A DNA stretch of 64,000 bases, from assembly GCA_016791105.1 (NCBI GenBank), contig JAEUNM010000108.1:1-64000 (forward strand), written 5' to 3'. Shown piece after piece: positions 1 through 9,381 of this stretch. The position numbers and the translations under genes were made by a program. The notes beneath the pieces are model-generated. The model did no database searches and was not told the DNA's origin. It was given only the letters and a program-made list of their open reading frames with translations. Numbering within the stretch: position 1 is the first letter of the stretch; each line of letters opens with the position of its first letter. The DNA comes from Rhodocyclaceae bacterium (GTDB lineage: Bacteria > Pseudomonadota > Gammaproteobacteria > Burkholderiales > Rhodocyclaceae).

Positions 1-2415
1 GCTTCCGCTCAGTTGCAATTCGTTCGGGTTGGCGCCCACGCTGCCGGACACCTTTATCGTTCCGCTGTGCGTCCCGCTTCCTATCGTGAGCCCGCCCGTT
101 CCCGTCACCGTCGCCAATTCCGCTGCGCTCAGTCCCAACTGGCTACCAGTATCTGCCGCGTTCCCTCCCAAGGCGATGTCCTGAGCCGCATCCTTGGTCG
201 TAAGCGTTACCATCCCGCTGCCGCTGTTAATCGCGCCCGACAAATCCATGTTGTCGGCGGTCAGACTTACCATTCCGCCGCCGCTGTCGATCGCCTGCTG
301 CAACGTGATCTTATTATTATTCCCCGTGGCACTTAGCATTACCTCGCCACCGGATGTATTAATTCCAATCACACTGTTAACCGTGTCGACGGTAAGGTCG
401 CCCGCCGTTTCCGTCACGCTTACCGCGCCAGTTCCGCTTTGCCTTCCGCTCAGCGTCATCCCGCTAGCCTTAGTGTTGCTTATGTTCACCTCAGTGTTGC
501 CGGTGTTGCTGAAATTCAGCGACGACACCACCGTCTCCAGCGGGTTCGGCACGCCAATTCCGCCGGCCGAACTTGCAATCAACGTGGTAGCGCTTACGTC
601 GGTTCCGACGGCCGCGTTGCCCCCTATCGCACCTGTGCGGGCGGTAAGGCTCACCGTACTACCTGGCGCCGAGATCAATCCGTTCAGTGCGATCGATTTG
701 GCGTCAACAGAAACGCCGCCTGAAACACCGCTGATGGCGCCCAATGTTGCCGCACCGCTGTCCGTACCATTGACCACCCCGGCCGAATCCACGCCGGCGC
801 GTAGGGTCAAACTGCCGCCGGACAGACTAAGCGAGGAGCCGGAAACGAAGGTAAGGTCCCCGCCGGAACCCCGCGACTCGAGCGTCAAGGACGTGACGGC
901 CGCGCCCAGTGAAACGGCTTGCGCGGCCGAAGCTGCAGTCCCGACCTGGATGAGGCTGGTGGCCTGCAATACGATATCGCCGCCGATTGCATTGAGCCGG
1001 CCGTCGGATATTTCGCCATTCGTCAAGCCAAACAGCGTGCCAAATGCAACATTCGGGTTGGCGTTGGTAACCTGGCCGTCGGAGCCGCCTGTCCCGGTAT
1101 TGCCATGGATCAAATAGATGTTCGCCGGGTCGAGCAGAAGAAAGCCTTGCCGGCCGAGCGGCGCAGCGGTGGAAACAATGCCGTTGAAGTCGAGTTCATG
1201 GCCCGAAATTTCGACGCGGCCGCCATCTCCACCCTGCGCCCCGCCGCGTGCGCTGGCGGTGCCGAAATAGCGCGTGGCTTGGTCCGACCACAGGACGATC
1301 TCCCCACCGTTTCCGCGTTGCAGCGCGTCGGCCGCGATGCGCGCATCTTCGCCAACATAAGCCATGCGGGCGTTGGATTCCGGCCCCTTGCCCTGCCAAT
1401 TGCCGCCTATCAGAGCGGTGCCGCCACCGCTGTCACCCGACACGTCCAGCCGGGCATGGTCGAACAATCCGACACGCTCGCCCAGCACTTTGACTACGCC
1501 CCCCCGCGCCCCCGCGCCGCGCCCGGCAGCATCGAGCGTACCGCTCACCGCGACTACGCCAGAGTTGCCTCCGTCGAGAACGATTTGTCCACCCACTTCG
1601 CGCAGGGATTCGGCGCGTACCGTGCCACTCACGTTGATCACGCTGTCGAGCAGCGCATCTTTGGCGCGCGCAGTCAGCAACACCTGGCCGCCCTCGGCGG
1701 ATACCAGCCCGCCCTGATCGATTGCGGCGCCTACCGCATCCCCGCTCACGCGTACCGACAGCAGGCCATCGCCGTTGAAATCGAGTACAGCTTCCTTGCC
1801 GGCGGCAAGCGTTACGCTGCCGTGCGGCGCGTCGATGGTGCCGCTGTTTACGACACGCGCTGCCACCAGCGCGATCGAGCCGCCGGACGCGGTACGCAGT
1901 GTGCCCTGATTGACGATGGAAGCAGGGCTGTCGCCGGCAAAGTGGTAGTTGCGCGCCAGGAAATCGGCATTGCTCATGCTCAGGGTGGACGCGACCAGCT
2001 GGGCCGTATCGACGACGGCGTTCGGGCCGAACAACACGCCGGCCGGATTGATGAGCCACACCGCGCCATTTGATTGCAGCCGTCCGAGAATGCTGGACAG
2101 ATCGCCACCGAGCACGCGATTAAGCACCACGCTTTGGGAACTAGGCTGGTTGAAACGCACCAGTTCGTCGCCCGCGATGTTGAATGTCCGCCAGTTGATA
2201 ATTGCTGAACCGGACTGTTGCCCCACCACCAGCGATTTGGCGTCGGGTAGCGCCATGCTTACGCTGCCGGACTGAACGTCGGCCCCCGTCGGCAGGGCCA
2301 ACGCAGCCGGGGCACTGCACAATCCGGCCAGGCATAGGGCGGCAAGCGCGGGTCTGAGGCCTGGCCTGGGTGATGCCGCCGGTGCAATGCGTTTTTGAAT
2401 GGGGTGTTTGTTCAT
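1..2415 (-). CDS. TpsA-type filamentous hemagglutinin-like exoprotein (partial, 3' end outside window)
   Basis: Secreted partner of a two-partner (type Vb) secretion system, probably a large surface adhesin or contact protein. An uninterrupted minus-strand frame of 805 codons runs from here to the window edge with no stop. After a signal sequence (hydrophobic stretch LAALCLAGLCSAPAALA) comes the haemagglutination/TPS N-terminal domain: NWRTFNIAGDELVRFNQP, then WLINPAGVLFGPNAVVD, which holds the NP-x-G motif recognised by TpsB. Further on are Gly/Ser/Thr/Val-rich beta-helix repeats, including FLLLDPANIYL. Two in-frame ATGs lie 6 bases apart; the second (2415) is preferred because GGGAG sits 7 bases upstream of it. 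It lies just downstream of its TpsB transporter gene. The C-terminal effector region is not in the window, so specific function is unknown. Confidence 0.85.
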   Translation of the reverse strand, partial: MNKHPIQKRIAPAASPRPGLRPALAALCLAGLCSAPAALALPTGADVQSGSVSMALPDAKSLVVGQQSGSAIINWRTFNIAGDELVRFNQPSSQSVVLNRVLGGDLSSILGRLQSNGAVWLINPAGVLFGPNAVVDTAQLVASTLSMSNADFLARNYHFAGDSPASIVNQGTLRTASGGSIALVAARVVNSGTIDAPHGSVTLAAGKEAVLDFNGDGLLSVRVSGDAVGAAIDQGGLVSAEGGQVLLTARAKDALLDSVINVSGTVRAESLREVGGQIVLDGGNSGVVAVSGTLDAAGRGAGARGGVVKVLGERVGLFDHARLDVSGDSGGGTALIGGNWQGKGPESNARMAYVGEDARIAADALQRGNGGEIVLWSDQATRYFGTASARGGAQGGDGGRVEISGHELDFNGIVSTAAPLGRQGFLLLDPANIYLIHGNTGTGGSDGQVTNANPNVAFGTLFGLTNGEISDGRLNAIGGDIVLQATSLIQVGTAASAAQAVSLGAAVTSLTLESRGSGGDLTFVSGSSLSLSGGSLTLRAGVDSAGVVNGTDSGAATLGAISGVSGGVSVDAKSIALNGLISAPGSTVSLTARTGAIGGNAAVGTDVSATTLIASSAGGIGVPNPLETVVSSLNFSNTGNTEVNISNTKASGMTLSGRQSGTGAVSVTETAGDLTVDTVNSVIGINTSGGEVMLSATGNNNKITLQQAIDSGGGMVSLTADNMDLSGAINSGSGMVTLTTKDAAQDIALGGNAADTGSQLGLSAAELATVTGTGGLTIGSGTHSGTIKVSGSVGANPNELQLSGS

Positions 2416-2496
2416 GTTCATGCTCCCGACTTAAACATTGCACGGCAACTCGCCGTAATGCATGCAGGCGCCCACGTTAGCGACCTGGTTTGCGCA

Positions 2497-4236
2497 TCAG
2501 AAAAACAAGGACCCTTGCGCGTAAATACGCGGTTGGCTGTTGCTGCCACCATTTTCGACGACCGAACGTTCGGCGCCCGGCCAAGCGGCCGTTACCCGTA
2601 ATGCAAAAGAACCTGCCTTGGCCCAGGTAGCGCCGATGCCGATCGCGCTCATCGAGCGCTGGGTGATACCGAAGGTCGAATCGCCGACAAATCCGTTGTG
2701 GAACAGCTTGGTGTGGCCATGATCGCCAAATACGAACGCTACGACTTCGCCGGGTATTTTGTCGAATTTAATCGGCCGGCGTAGTTCCCAGGAGAAGACA
2801 TAACCATCGTCGCCAGAAGCTTCGCCGACGGGGAACGCACGCACGGCACCAGGTCCGCCCAGCCCAAATTTTTCGCTGTTATCCAGGTTCTTCGATGCCA
2901 ACTGGCCCTGTAGGGACAGGTATAGGAAATTTCCATACGGCAAGGTCTGGAAGCGCCCGGCCTGCACGGACAGCTTGTTGTACTTGCCGTTGGTGCGAGC
3001 GCTGGTCTGGTCGAAACTTAGGGAATTAGGGCTTTCGATCGTAAGTTGCCCGGCCGCGAGGGAGAGGGAAAAGTTGCTGATGCCCCCACCGAACAATCCG
3101 TCGCGGACATCACCCACCAAGCCCAGCGTGTAGATATCCAAACGCTTGCGCGACACATCGGATAGCTTGATGTCTTCCAGCCGGCGCTTTTCGAACGAGG
3201 CCTGCAGAAACAGGTTGCGATCGCGCGAGCGCACGATGGGGTGTAGCGCGAACAGGCTTTTGACGTTGGCGTTGCCCACCGGCGTCTCGCCGACCAGGAC
3301 GTCCTCGCCCAGGCGGTATTCCAGGCCCATGACGGCAAAGCCCAGCTTTGTCCCGTAAGGGCCCACCGGTGCCAAATAGGACGCGCGACCGAAGCGCAAG
3401 TGGCCTTTTCCATCGTGCGACTGTGAGGCCAGCACTTTGAAATCAAGTTGATCGCCCAGCCGCAGTGGATTATTGAAAATAACGCCACCGGTACCGCGAT
3501 ACACGCCGGAGTAGCGCGAGCCATAATTATCCAGACTCGCCTCGATGTCGTAGAGGCGGCCGCGTTCCACGGCTATCACCAAATCGGCATCGCCAGGGTG
3601 GTCGCCCGGTTGCAGCGTGGACGTGATCCGCACTCCGCGCAGGTCGCTCATCAGAAAAAGAGGCCCTTCCAGGTGTTCGGCATTCAGCGCCTCGCCGGCC
3701 AACAAGCGCGATTTGTATGCGTCAATAACCCGATGCGAGATTTTTACGTCGTCGCCGTAGTTCACCTCGACCTTGCCCAAGCGGCCTTCAAGTACGCGGA
3801 TTTCAACGATCTGGTCGGAAATGTTCTGTTTTGGAATGAACGCCTGTGCAGCAAACAAACCCGAATTACGCAAGGTTTCTTGTACCTGCCGCGCCGCGGC
3901 GCGCAGGTCGGCCATGCTTTTGTCGGGACCGATGAAAGGTGCAAGTTGTGCAATGATCGGTTCGTTGGGGAGTGTAACCAGCCCGTTGAGGCGGAATCCG
4001 CGAACTTCCATCGTCCCTTGCGCGGACGAAACCGCAGGCGGGGTGGATTCCGGACTTTGCTGCAGTTGTGGCGCGTCGCCTTGGGCCGGCGGGCGCGTAG
4101 CGGGTTCGCGCACGTCCCGCAACAGCGTGCCGGCATCCGGTGAAGGCGGCGGCACCTGCGCAAGCGCGCCGTCATGAACGAAATACAGAACCGCGGCACA
4201 GACGCCAGCGGCGACCGCGGACGCTTTCGGCCCCAT
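2497..4236 (-). CDS. TpsB outer-membrane transporter (ShlB/FhaC/HecB family)
   Basis: A 579-residue Omp85-superfamily pore that exports the adjacent TpsA across the outer membrane. It starts with a signal peptide (cleavage likely after GALA), then a Pro-rich linker. A POTRA domain follows from about residue 75 (GFRLNGLVTLPNEPIIAQL, then IVEIRVLEGRLGKVEV), then a 16-strand-type barrel. The conserved barrel motif appears as LGGPGAVRAFPVGEASGDDG, the VRAF/VRAY variant of the family VRGY motif. The protein ends in ...YAQGSLFF, with the terminal Phe expected for BAM-assembled barrels. It is the upstream member of a likely two-gene operon; only 81 bases separate its stop from the tpsA start. Confidence 0.93.
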   Translation of the reverse strand: MGPKASAVAAGVCAAVLYFVHDGALAQVPPPSPDAGTLLRDVREPATRPPAQGDAPQLQQSPESTPPAVSSAQGTMEVRGFRLNGLVTLPNEPIIAQLAPFIGPDKSMADLRAAARQVQETLRNSGLFAAQAFIPKQNISDQIVEIRVLEGRLGKVEVNYGDDVKISHRVIDAYKSRLLAGEALNAEHLEGPLFLMSDLRGVRITSTLQPGDHPGDADLVIAVERGRLYDIEASLDNYGSRYSGVYRGTGGVIFNNPLRLGDQLDFKVLASQSHDGKGHLRFGRASYLAPVGPYGTKLGFAVMGLEYRLGEDVLVGETPVGNANVKSLFALHPIVRSRDRNLFLQASFEKRRLEDIKLSDVSRKRLDIYTLGLVGDVRDGLFGGGISNFSLSLAAGQLTIESPNSLSFDQTSARTNGKYNKLSVQAGRFQTLPYGNFLYLSLQGQLASKNLDNSEKFGLGGPGAVRAFPVGEASGDDGYVFSWELRRPIKFDKIPGEVVAFVFGDHGHTKLFHNGFVGDSTFGITQRSMSAIGIGATWAKAGSFALRVTAAWPGAERSVVENGGSNSQPRIYAQGSLFF

Positions 4237-4653
4237 GGCATTTCCCCTTGATTAATTACTTCTGACAGTCGAGTTTTAGAGCCGCGATTACTGGCACGGC
4301 AAAGCTGTCACATATTACTCTAAATGCTTGGCAAAGGTCCGAACCACGGCCATTTTCGGTTGATGGGACAGAGTGCGGAGTACCTCGCTACGGATTGCAT
4401 TCGACTGGCAAGGTTGGCCTGGCAGGGTCGGTGACAGTGCATTTCCCGCACGAGTCGCGACAGCGAAGCCGGGGGTGCCCAGGCCGCTCTTGGCAGAGGG
4501 TTTATTCTGGCGCAATCCGCAAGGACTTTCGCAGCGGGGCGTGACATGGTGTAATAGCGTTGGGGTGGGAGCGCCCGCACCCGTAGGCACGGAACTTTGG
4601 TGCCGAGGCGGCTGCCGGGTAGATCGAACATATCAGCAGAAATTGGCGATTTC
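4237..4653. promoter_or_regulatory. Divergent intergenic region between tpsB and the Ser/Thr kinase gene
   Basis: About 417 bases without a convincing gene. It must hold the promoters for the tpsB-tpsA pair (leftward) and the kinase gene (rightward). No strong sigma-70 hexamer pair or known operator was recognised by eye. The sequence is GC-rich close to the kinase gene and more mixed near tpsB. Short frames on both strands lack family signatures and were not called. Confidence 0.4.
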
Positions 4654-6558
4654 ATGGCTGACGATACAAACGATGACACAGTGCACATTTCCGGATTTGG
4701 GAATGCGCCGCCACTACAGCAGGCGGCAAGCGGCGGTCCGGAGCAGTCCGGCGACGAATTGTCAAACAACGATCCCCGTACCCTGCGCAGGGGTGCCCGA
4801 GTCGGCAACTATCAAATTACCGGCGTTGTCGGCAAGGGCGGCTTTGGCATCGTGTATCTGGCACGGCATATCACGCTACAGCGTGAAGTTGCGCTGAAGG
4901 AGTACATGCCGCGCGATCTCGCGATGCGCCTGCCGGATGGGACGATTTCCGTTGTCGACACCGGTGCGGAGGAGGATGCGGCCGGTTTTCAGCTTGGCCT
5001 GAAAAGTTTCATCAATGAAGCGCGCCTGTTGGCGGGCTTCGAGCATCCCGCGCTCGCCGGTGTAATGGACTACTGGGAGGCCAATGGCACGGCGTACATG
5101 GTCATGCCCTTTTACCGAGGTCGCAGCATGCGTGTCGTGCTGGACGAGTTGAAGGCAGCGGGCAAATTCCCTCCGTCGGAACAATGGTTACGCGACACAC
5201 TCAACCCTATCCTCGATGCACTTGCAACTTTGCACGCGAAGGGCTGTTTTCACCGCGACGTATCGCCGGAAAACATTCAGGTGCTGCACGATGGCGACCG
5301 GCCGGTGCTGCTGGATTTCGGCGCGGCGCGCATGGCGATAGGTGGAGCACGCCAGCACATGACGGCGTTTCTGAACCCGCGCTATGCCCCCGTCGAGCAG
5401 TATTACGAGGGGCAGGATGATCCGTCCATGCTGCAGGGACCGTGGACCGATCTTTACGCGCTCGGCGGGGTGGTATTTTTTGCGCTGCGAGGCCAGAAGC
5501 CGCAGTCCTCGCAGTCGCGTCTGGTCATGGATTGTTTCGACGGGCTAGCCACTGGTTTGCCGCCGGGTTTATATTCGGAACAGTTTCTGTCCGCATTTGA
5601 TAAGTGCCTCGCGGTCAAGCCAAAGGACCGCCCGCAGTCAGTTGCAGAATTGCGTGAAATGCTCGGGGTATCGCCAGCCCGGCCAGCGCCAGGCAGCGGC
5701 CTTGCGGCAAGCACTTCCATCCCCAGCCCGCAGCCGGCACAAGCGGTAGGGCGGCCGTCTGCCAGCCATCCGGGCGCAGTGCCAAGCGCAGTTACATCGC
5801 ACACCCTAGGCCAAAGCGGTATAGGCCGGGGTTTGATTTTTGCCGGTGTCGCAGCTGTGTTGCTCGCGTTCGGCTTGGTTGCTTTCCTAATATTTAGTCC
5901 AGGGCCTGTGGGGAAGCCGACGGAGCCCGTTCCGGCTCCGGTTGCTGCGGCAGCCTCTAGCGCCTCGCCCGCTCCGGTAGCAACATCTTCCCTGCCGCCG
6001 CCGGTGCAACCCGAAACGACCGCGCCGACTGTACCGACTGTGCCGGCACCTGTGGAGACGACAGCACAAGCCGCCCCCGCGCCATTTTCAGCAATTCAGG
6101 CCGGAACCTCGGGGGAGTTCCCGGTCGACCTGAAAGTGCTTCGGCACAGCCTGAAAAAGGGCGTAGATACGCTTGAATTTTCCCTCCTGTCCAAGCAAAC
6201 GGGTTTTCTTTACGTCTACTTGCGCGATATCGACGGCGAAATCGTGCGCATTTTTCCGAACGAATTTGATTCGTTCAATGAATTGAAGGCCGGGACGCCA
6301 TTGACTTTGCCGTCGCCGGACTGGGAACTCAAAGCGCCGCCAAATGCCGGTTCTATGGAATTGCTTGCGGTGGTGTCCGCCGCCAGGCGTAGTAACCCCG
6401 CCGGGGCACGCAGGAAAAACGGCCAAAGTGCTTTTTTGGGTTATGGGAAAATCGATAATCCATCGGCCGACGAGTTGCTGGGCAACGTGAATTGCGGTGT
6501 CGCAGCGTCCTGCTCCAACAAGTACGGTTCGGCGTCGGTCAAATTGAGGGTCGAGTAA
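4654..6558 (+). CDS. Membrane-anchored Ser/Thr protein kinase with C-terminal DUF4384 domain
   Basis: A 634-residue Hanks-type kinase. The kinase domain (about 52-340) shows the Gly loop VGKGGFGIVY (59-68), catalytic Lys82 (VALKEY), HRD at 200-202 with Asn207 (HRDVSPEN) and DFG at 221-223. A Pro/Ala-rich linker and one transmembrane helix (about 393-415) follow. The outer part (about 490-590) matches DUF4384 (FLYVYLRDIDGEIVRIFPNE), a domain often attached to such kinases. A TTG 57 bases upstream gives a longer frame, but the ATG at 4654 is preferred because the extension is basic and not family-like. Substrates are unknown. It is divergent from the TPS operon, which suggests but does not prove a link to surface-protein control. 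Confidence 0.88.
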   Translation: MADDTNDDTVHISGFGNAPPLQQAASGGPEQSGDELSNNDPRTLRRGARVGNYQITGVVGKGGFGIVYLARHITLQREVALKEYMPRDLAMRLPDGTISVVDTGAEEDAAGFQLGLKSFINEARLLAGFEHPALAGVMDYWEANGTAYMVMPFYRGRSMRVVLDELKAAGKFPPSEQWLRDTLNPILDALATLHAKGCFHRDVSPENIQVLHDGDRPVLLDFGAARMAIGGARQHMTAFLNPRYAPVEQYYEGQDDPSMLQGPWTDLYALGGVVFFALRGQKPQSSQSRLVMDCFDGLATGLPPGLYSEQFLSAFDKCLAVKPKDRPQSVAELREMLGVSPARPAPGSGLAASTSIPSPQPAQAVGRPSASHPGAVPSAVTSHTLGQSGIGRGLIFAGVAAVLLAFGLVAFLIFSPGPVGKPTEPVPAPVAAAASSASPAPVATSSLPPPVQPETTAPTVPTVPAPVETTAQAAPAPFSAIQAGTSGEFPVDLKVLRHSLKKGVDTLEFSLLSKQTGFLYVYLRDIDGEIVRIFPNEFDSFNELKAGTPLTLPSPDWELKAPPNAGSMELLAVVSAARRSNPAGARRKNGQSAFLGYGKIDNPSADELLGNVNCGVAASCSNKYGSASVKLRVE

Positions 6559-6603
6559 AGCTCGCGCGACGGTGGCCCCTACCGGTGTGCAAGTCGTGCG
6601 CGC

Positions 6604-7572
6604 TCAGGCCGAGCATGTCCCTCCGCCTGCTGCATTGATCGCACTATCCGGGCTGGTGGGACAACAGCTGCCCGGCAGCGCACAATCTTCGATAGCACGC
6701 AAAAGCACGTCCACCGCAGCGATGCGCGGAAAGCTGGTGCGCCACACCAACGCGATGCGCCGCGTGGGCTGCAGCGCGGCGAAAGGCAGGACTCTGATGA
6801 GTGGGTTTGTATGCGCCAGCGGATCCGCGCAGGAGGACGGCAGGACCGTAATGCCCATCCCGCTGGCAACCATGTGGCGTATGGTTTCGAGCGATGACCC
6901 TTCCATGGCGCGTGCGCGCCCGTTGGGTTCCGCTTCGCGCAGGCGCGGGCAAACTTCCAGCACCTGGTCGCGAAAACAATTGCCCGCGCCGAGCAATAGC
7001 ATGGGTTCTTCTGCCAGTTCCGCAGGGCGGATTTCCGAACGTTGCGCCCATCGGTGTTGAGCCGGCACGACGACACGCAAAGGCTCGTCGTAGACGCCGC
7101 GGGCTACCAAGCCGATTTCCGCGAAAGGCAGCGCAATCACGATCGCGTCCAGGGCGCCGGCTTTCAGCGATTCGACCAATCGCGCCGTGTAGTTTTCTTC
7201 GATCATGAGTGGCATGGCCGGCGCGCGCGCGTGCACGATGGGTATCAGCGACGGCAGCAGATACGGACCCACGGTGTAGATCGCACCCAGTCGGAGGGCA
7301 CCGACCAGGGCATCGCGCCCGCTCTGTGCCAGCTCTTTCACGCGCGCCGCTTCAGCCAGTACGCGGCGGGCCTGTTCGACGACGGCCTCGCCGACCGGCG
7401 TGATACGCACGTCGGCCGGGCTGCGCTCGAACAGAGTCACGCCCAATTCATCTTCGAGTTTTTTGACGGCTGCCGAAAGCGTAGGCTGCGCTACGTGGCA
7501 GCGCTCGGCGGCGCGGCCGAAATGGCGCAATTCGGCCAATACAGCGATGTAGCGCAGATCGGTCAGTGTCAT
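6604..7572 (-). CDS. oxyR: LysR-family hydrogen-peroxide sensor OxyR
   Basis: A 322-residue LysR-type regulator. The N-terminal winged helix (residues 1-60) reads HFGRAAERCHVAQPTLSAAVKKLE, and the substrate-binding-like sensor domain starts near 90. The call to OxyR rests on the sensor loop GNCFRDQVLEVC, which places cysteines at residues 199 and 208, the same spacing and numbering as the disulfide switch of E. coli OxyR. It should therefore activate peroxide-defence genes when oxidised. Targets such as catalase or peroxiredoxin are not in the window. It follows the metallo-hydrolase gene on the same strand, 88 bases downstream. Confidence 0.88.
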   Translation of the reverse strand: MTLTDLRYIAVLAELRHFGRAAERCHVAQPTLSAAVKKLEDELGVTLFERSPADVRITPVGEAVVEQARRVLAEAARVKELAQSGRDALVGALRLGAIYTVGPYLLPSLIPIVHARAPAMPLMIEENYTARLVESLKAGALDAIVIALPFAEIGLVARGVYDEPLRVVVPAQHRWAQRSEIRPAELAEEPMLLLGAGNCFRDQVLEVCPRLREAEPNGRARAMEGSSLETIRHMVASGMGITVLPSSCADPLAHTNPLIRVLPFAALQPTRRIALVWRTSFPRIAAVDVLLRAIEDCALPGSCCPTSPDSAINAAGGGTCSA

Positions 7573-7660
7573 GGCAGCGGCGTGTCGTCAGTTGGTTTCA
7601 CCAGCGCCAAGTATGCATCGGCGACTCAGGCATAGGCAGGTGAGCGCAGGCGTGTACATC

Positions 7661-8305
7661 TCATTTTGCCCAGTCTGCGACATAAGGGTTGGTACTGCGC
7701 TCCTCGCCGAAGCTGGACATCGGTCCGTGGCCGGGAATGAAGCGCACGTCATCGCCGAGCGGGAACAAGCGCTCGCGTATTGAGCGCAACAGGTCGCGGT
7801 GGTTGCCGCGCGGAAAATCCGTGCGCCCGATAGACCCAGCGAACAGCACATCGCCGACTTGGGCGATGCGGCTTTCGGGATCGAAAAAAACCACATGCCC
7901 TGGAGTATGCCCCGGACAGTGCAGCACCTGCAGCGTCACGTTGCCGACCGTGACCTGATCGCCCTGCTCCAACCAGCGATCCGGCTTGAATGGCCGAGCA
8001 TTGCCAAAGCCAAACATGCGCGACTGCTGCGCCATGCCCTCGATCCAGAAATTATCGTCGCGATGCGGGCCTTCTATGGGAACGCCCAGCCGCTCGGCCA
8101 GTTCGGCGGTGGCCCCGGCGTGATCGAGGTGGCCGTGGGTAATGAGGATTTTTTGAACTTCAAATTTGTGCTGTGCTACCAGATCAAGTACTTCATCCAG
8201 GTTACCGCCCGGGTCCACCACCGCGCCGCGCTGAGTGGCATCACACCAGAAAAGCGTGCAGTTTTGCTGAAAGGGCGTCACGGGCAGGATGGCATAGTGC
8301 AGCAT
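7661..8305 (-). CDS. MBL-fold metallo-hydrolase (glyoxalase II-like)
   Basis: A 214-residue metallo-beta-lactamase-fold hydrolase. Metal ligands are visible: THGHLDH (His57, His59, Asp61, His62), CPGHTPGH (His133), GDVLF (Asp152) and PGHGP (His193). The short length and the layout match the YcbL/GloB-like group, which hydrolyses thioesters such as S-lactoylglutathione, but the exact substrate is not proven. An upstream in-frame extension exists; the ATG at 8305 was chosen because GGAG lies 7 bases before it and MLHYAILPVTPFQQNC is the usual N-terminus of this family. It may be co-transcribed with oxyR. Confidence 0.88.
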   Translation of the reverse strand: MLHYAILPVTPFQQNCTLFWCDATQRGAVVDPGGNLDEVLDLVAQHKFEVQKILITHGHLDHAGATAELAERLGVPIEGPHRDDNFWIEGMAQQSRMFGFGNARPFKPDRWLEQGDQVTVGNVTLQVLHCPGHTPGHVVFFDPESRIAQVGDVLFAGSIGRTDFPRGNHRDLLRSIRERLFPLGDDVRFIPGHGPMSSFGEERSTNPYVADWAK

Positions 8306-8403
8306 TTTGGGGCTCCGGGCTGGATGGCGAATTTTAAGGGATTGCAAGCTTGTGGCGGGCAAACCGGTCTTATCGGTACTTGGGTTGCGGGTGGAGCTGC
8401 ACG

Positions 8404-9186
8404 ATGGGCATATCGAATACGCTGGGGCGCAGCGCCCTGGGATTGGCCGCAGCCTGTCTGGGCGGGGGCGCCGCGCTTGCCGACTGCACGGTACAAAGTG
8501 GTCGCGAGCGCATGCTGGTGATCGAACTGTACACCTCGGAGGGCTGCAATAGTTGCCCGCCTGCGGATCGCTGGTTGTCAAGCTTGCGGCCCGAGGCCGC
8601 GGCCGGGCGCGTACTGCCGCTGGCATTCCATGTCGATTACTGGGATTACCTGGGATGGCGCGACGCATACGCCCAGCCGCAGTTTTCCAGCCGCCAGCGC
8701 GCTGCTGCTGCGCGGGCGGGTGCGCGCACCGTATACACCCCGCAGGTGATTGCCGATGGGCGCAATTTCGATCGCTGGCGGCAGCCACAGGCATTGCAGG
8801 AGGCGCTGCACAGGGTTGAGGCGCGGCGCGCCGAGGCCGATCTGCAAATTGGCATCCGTGCGGCGACTGAGGGCGCAGAACTGGACTATCGCGCCGATGT
8901 TGCAGGGTTTTCGGGTAATGCGGACTTGTTTCTCGTGCGTTGGGAAAGCGGTCTTTCCAGCCGTGTCACGGCCGGTGAAAATCGAGGTGAAGTTCTGCAG
9001 CAGGACTTTGTAGTTCGGGATTGGATTGGCCCTCTGCCGGCGCGCGAGGGCAGGCGTAAGCTGGCGGGCCTGCCTGGTGCGGAAGAAGGCTGGGCATTGC
9101 TTGCTTATGCGCGAGGCAGCGGCGAATTACTGCAGGCAGTAAATTTACCCGGGGTGCGGTGTGCAAGCAGGGGTTCTGCTCGATAG
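8404..9186 (+). CDS. Exported DUF1223 thioredoxin-like protein
   Basis: A 260-residue DUF1223 family protein with a thioredoxin-like fold. It has a signal peptide (ALGLAAACLGGGAALA) followed by VIELYTSEGCNSCPPAD, where Cys48 and Cys51 form the CxxC pair typical of the family. The ATG at 8404 has GGAG 7 bases upstream; an in-frame start 54 bases earlier would spoil the signal peptide. Family members are periplasmic or secreted and presumed to act in redox chemistry, but no substrate is established. It is transcribed divergently from the metallo-hydrolase gene. Confidence 0.88.
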   Translation: MGISNTLGRSALGLAAACLGGGAALADCTVQSGRERMLVIELYTSEGCNSCPPADRWLSSLRPEAAAGRVLPLAFHVDYWDYLGWRDAYAQPQFSSRQRAAAARAGARTVYTPQVIADGRNFDRWRQPQALQEALHRVEARRAEADLQIGIRAATEGAELDYRADVAGFSGNADLFLVRWESGLSSRVTAGENRGEVLQQDFVVRDWIGPLPAREGRRKLAGLPGAEEGWALLAYARGSGELLQAVNLPGVRCASRGSAR

Positions 9187-9381
9187 CTGGAGGCGCTGCA
9201 ACGGTGAGCGAGTTTATGGTGTCCGAGCCGGCGTCGCGTAGGGCGTTTCTGCCCTAGCGCCTCAGGAATGGCATCGGACCCCTAGCCGGACGCGTCAGCA
9301 GCTTTCTCTATTCTCATTCACGACCACGTTTTGATTGCGCGCACCGAGGATATTTGGATGTCGCTTTTCGAGCGGGCTACG

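Noticed and set aside
919..2073. Long plus-strand open frame of 384 codons opposite the TpsA gene
   Set aside because: It is antisense to a minus-strand frame with TPS-domain and beta-helix sequence and has no family motif of its own; GC-rich antisense frames are often open.
9239..9256. Hairpin TAGGGC-GTTTCT-GCCCTA downstream of the DUF1223 gene
   Set aside because: Only a 6-base stem with no T-tract; too weak to call a terminator.
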